From Megasphaera sp. NM10 (GTDB lineage Bacteria > Bacillota > Negativicutes > Veillonellales > Megasphaeraceae): a DNA stretch of 32,700 nucleotides. The notes beneath the pieces were generated by a model. That model ran no database searches. It was not told where the DNA came from and saw nothing but the letters and a program-made list of their open reading frames with translations. Where the stretch lies: contig NZ_APHY01000046.1 in assembly GCF_000417505.1 (NCBI RefSeq), positions 38-32,737 of the forward strand, read 5' to 3'. Of this stretch, positions 32,136 through 32,700 are shown one piece after another. Made by a program: the position numbers and the translations under genes. Positions within the stretch are counted from its first letter, which is position 1. Each line of letters opens with the position of its first letter.

Positions 32136-32700
32136 ATTCGCTCTCTTCCTCGCCTCCCTGGTCCCGGCTGTTGGCGGCCTGTGGATGGCGACGGAAAAGT
32201 TCGCCGCCCTGGTCGCGTATGACCCGGCTTTTCTCGGCTCGTCCCTCATCATCGGCGGCACCCATATCTACCCGCCATGGGCTTTCGTGACCTGGTATTT
32301 CAGGTATCAGCGTTACGTGCCGGAGCTCTTTTCGACAGTTACCCCATACAGCTTCGGCGGTTTCGTCCTCTGCCTGCTCATGCTCTTCCTTTTCCGTCCG
32401 GAAAAGAAGCTCACATCCCATGGCAGTGCCCACTGGGCCAGCTATAAAGACCTGGTCAAGATGCACCTGATTTCCGGTTCCGGCGTCGTCGTCGGACTCT
32501 ACGATAACCCGTCCATCAAGAAATGTACGGCTTTCCTCCACTGGCTCGAATCCAAGAAGGACGAAGCTGCCAGCTATGGAGAAATGAATTTCGATAAGAG
32601 GCTCGATGAAGACCGGGACCGGAAAGAGATACAGCTTTCTCAGATGAAGCGAAAAATCCATCAGGTAAAGAAAGGAAGTCCTGCCTATAAGAAATTCTGA
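32128..32700 (+). CDS. VirD4/TraG-like coupling protein N-terminus with an unusual short tail
   Basis: Residues 1-127 look like the membrane-anchoring start of a VirD4/TraG coupling protein: helices near 5-25 and 75-92, then LTSHGSAHWASYKDLVKMHLISGSGVVVGLYDN. In full-length proteins this leads within some 20 residues to the Walker A loop. Here the frame instead continues with a highly charged segment (FLHWLESKKDEAASYGEM..., about residues 135-190) and stops at 32698-32700. No Walker A or B is present, and other frames to the window end are closed. It may be a deletion joining N- and C-terminal parts, or a distinct short protein. The start overlaps virB10 by eight bases. Confidence 0.6.
   Translation: MNRFALFLASLVPAVGGLWMATEKFAALVAYDPAFLGSSLIIGGTHIYPPWAFVTWYFRYQRYVPELFSTVTPYSFGGFVLCLLMLFLFRPEKKLTSHGSAHWASYKDLVKMHLISGSGVVVGLYDNPSIKKCTAFLHWLESKKDEAASYGEMNFDKRLDEDRDRKEIQLSQMKRKIHQVKKGSPAYKKF

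Overview
The window looks like a piece of chromosome from a diderm Firmicute of the class Negativicutes, most like Megasphaera (inference). The reasons are mid-GC, codon-biased genes with strong AGGAGG-type ribosome sites and clean TTGACA/TATAAT promoters next to envelope functions of a two-membrane cell (RND pump with membrane-fusion lipoprotein, VirB9/VirB10-type secretion parts).

Layout. 1-2100 is a wreck of mobile and defence remnants: the right end of an IS256-type element, a type III restriction (Res) C-terminus, a truncated TnpB with an IS200/IS605-type right end, and an aldo/keto reductase lacking its 5' end. 2108-12.5 kb is metabolic chromosome: a beta-hydroxyacid dehydrogenase, a TerC-family membrane protein behind a yybP-ykoY (Mn) riboswitch and terminator switch, a thiaminase I gene cut by an in-frame TAG, a divergent LysE exporter/MocR regulator pair, an Old Yellow Enzyme and YfcE phosphodiesterase, a p-aminobenzoate locus (pabC, pabB and a pabA stump) and a nitrilase. 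12.6-16.8 kb is an acrAB-type RND pump, both genes broken. 17-26 kb has two HD hydrolases, a lone tyrosine recombinase, an SDR, a PLP sulfur enzyme, a radical SAM gene, an ArsC-like protein, a small secreted protein and an MFS exporter.

26.3-32.7 kb is one end of an integrative conjugative or mobilizable element: recombinase-type core and arm-like repeats, a MOBQ (MobA/MobL) relaxase, a structured oriT with an IncQ-like nic core, then the translationally coupled row virB8/trbF - virB9/trbG - virB10/trbI - virD4-like. The relaxase would nick oriT, and the VirB8/9/10 scaffold and coupling protein would export the DNA; the coupling-protein gene ends early here and lacks its ATPase domain.

Three things stand out. 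(1) A perfect 9-bp inverted repeat around a 7-bp spacer sits next to the integrase and recurs, with a different spacer, at the edge of the conjugative element. (2) Heptamer-periodic intergenic repeats lie beside Rho-independent terminators at several loci. (3) Many chromosomal genes carry stops, frameshifts or internal deletions, while the relaxase and the virB8-virB10 genes are open. Sequencing error could explain the single-base indels, but not the larger deletions inferred in pabA/pabB and acrB.
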